The translations under genes and the position numbers were made by a program. Positions 63,050 through 64,000 of a DNA stretch of 64,000 bases are shown one piece after another; position 1 is the first letter of the stretch; each line of letters begins with the position of its first letter. The notes beneath the pieces are model-generated. The model saw only the letters and a list, made by a program, of their open reading frames with translations. It did no database searches and was not told where the DNA came from. The stretch lies in contig NZ_SMZK01000002.1 of assembly GCF_005938085.1 (NCBI RefSeq), positions 434,001 through 498,000 on the forward strand, in the 5' to 3' direction. This stretch comes from Haloterrigena sp. H1 (GTDB lineage: Archaea > Halobacteriota > Halobacteria > Halobacteriales > Natrialbaceae).

Positions 63050-63922
63050 ATGAGTTCTGAAAACGAAGGCGAAATTGGCAGTGTTGGCACCGACATACGC
63101 ACGGCGTCATCGGACACGGGACACTGGTGGACGTTCGGTATTTTCGTGGCGAGTACGTTCGCGTTCTCCTGGGGTCTGTGGACCCCGCTCCTGGTCGGGC
63201 TGGCCCCGTCGTCGCTGACTGTTCCCCTGATCATACTCGGCGGGTTTGGTCCGTTCGTCGGGGCTCTGATTACACTCCGATTCACTGGACGGAGCATCCG
63301 TGGGTGGCTCCGCTCGAACCTGCGCTACCGTATCCCGATCCGGTGGTACGCCATCGCACTTGCCGTGCCACCGCTGTTTATCGTCGCCGGGAGCGTCGTC
63401 TATGTGAGCGTCTTTGACTCGTCGTTCGCACTCGACGAACTAGCGTCTCTGTGGATGTTTCCGTTAGCCCTCGGGCTGACGTTCTTCCTCGGTGGTGGTC
63501 AAGAGGAGCTTGGCTGGCGCGGTCTCGCACAGCCAGCTCTCCAGGATGGTGTCTCGGCGTTGTCGGCCAGCCTGCTCGTCGGCGTCGTCTGGTTCGTCTG
63601 GCACGTCCCGCTGTTCTACGTGCCAGAGAGCTCCCAGGCCGGGGTTCCCATGGTCCCGTACGCCGTTGCTGTGGTCGCCACAGCAGTCGTGCTTGGCTGG
63701 CTCTACAATACCTCGGGAAGCCTCCTGATCCCGTGGTTGTACCACGCCAGCCTCAACCCTGCGGGAATGTTCTTCCTGGCCGGCGTCGCCGGACTGAGGA
63801 CGGCCGCCGGATACGGATCGTACGCGGTGCTGGTCGCAGCCGTTGCGATCGGTTTGATCGTCTACTATGGTCCGACTAACCTCGCAGCGAAGACTCGCGT
63901 CCGCCTCTCGGAGCTCGTTTGA
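63050..63922 (+). CDS. CPBP-family intramembrane metalloprotease (second)
   Basis: 290 aa. CPBP motif: QEELGWRG (Glu152, Glu153, Arg157), His185 in GVVWFVWHVPLF and His232 in LYHASLNPAG. Similar in layout to the protease at 60375-61250 though with a long hydrophilic N-terminal part (1-25). 28 bp from the permease gene. Two such proteases around one exporter fit an export, maturation or immunity system for a peptide. The peptide gene was not found. Confidence 0.9.
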   Translation: MSSENEGEIGSVGTDIRTASSDTGHWWTFGIFVASTFAFSWGLWTPLLVGLAPSSLTVPLIILGGFGPFVGALITLRFTGRSIRGWLRSNLRYRIPIRWYAIALAVPPLFIVAGSVVYVSVFDSSFALDELASLWMFPLALGLTFFLGGGQEELGWRGLAQPALQDGVSALSASLLVGVVWFVWHVPLFYVPESSQAGVPMVPYAVAVVATAVVLGWLYNTSGSLLIPWLYHASLNPAGMFFLAGVAGLRTAAGYGSYAVLVAAVAIGLIVYYGPTNLAAKTRVRLSELV

Positions 63923-64000
63923 GATATTCCCTCCGAAAAAATACAAAAATTTTCAACTTGCTAATATTAGATCAGGCCTTTATTTTGATCTCCCGATCTC

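Noticed and set aside
1..64000. CRISPR array.
   Set aside because: No regular repeat-spacer pattern was found by eye on either strand; no cas-type gene is present.

Overview
The window reads as DNA from a halophilic archaeon (class Halobacteria). Predicted proteins are strongly acidic, a Tat-type lipoprotein signal is present, promoters look like short TATA boxes just upstream of leaderless starts, and the families are typical of haloarchaea: ISH-type transposases, winged-helix/zinc-ribbon regulators and an ADP-forming acyl-CoA synthetase. Placement near Natrialba, Haloterrigena or Natrinema is a guess from protein style, not shown by the sequence. GC-rich chromosomal-type operons alternate with AT-richer, IS-dense stretches. 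The window is probably an accessory region of a chromosome or a large plasmid.

Layout. 0-7.7 kb: a PotABCD-like ABC importer faces an operon of two crotonases, an ADP-forming acyl-CoA synthetase and a nitrilase-family amidohydrolase, followed by an Lrp/AsnC regulator; this looks like uptake and CoA-dependent breakdown of an amide or amine compound. A deletion joins the Lrp gene tail to tail with a truncated TRAM-protein gene. 8-18.3 kb: small membrane proteins, an IS5-type element, two paralogous FAD oxidoreductases, a regulator, a TnpB relic, a methyltransferase, another IS5-type element and an ADP-ribosylglycohydrolase. 18.4-29.2 kb: an AddAB-like helicase/nuclease pair, a PD-(D/E)XK-like gene cut in two by an IS630 element, the initiator tRNA-Met, a Fic protein and a DEDD exonuclease. 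29.6-34.1 kb: a 5-oxoprolinase (Pxp) locus with its own biotin carboxylase and biotin carrier. 34.1-38.9 kb: a graveyard of decayed genes (amidase, DUF1214 type, SDR) among IS copies.

39-47.4 kb: a large STAND-type NTPase (about 1350 aa) lies beside a two-gene unit whose second gene has been hit by two different IS elements. 47.5-50.3 kb: small acidic proteins, a zinc-finger protein and a coiled-coil protein of the kind seen on haloarchaeal plasmids. 50.3-54.5 kb: IS relics, two PadR regulators, zinc-ribbon proteins and an FKBP isomerase. 54.5-64 kb: an MFS-like permease with a bactofilin-like membrane protein, a regulator, an ISH6-type element, then a CPBP protease / ABC transporter / CPBP protease cluster that may serve peptide export, maturation or immunity.

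The clearest results come from joining sequence across target-site duplications. The IS630 copy at 25.2 kb splits one 344-codon gene, and the IS630 plus IS5 copies at 44-46 kb split one 232-codon gene; both restore exact reading frames. Each of these IS types has a second copy in the opposite orientation in the window, so 10-20 kb inversions by homologous recombination are possible.
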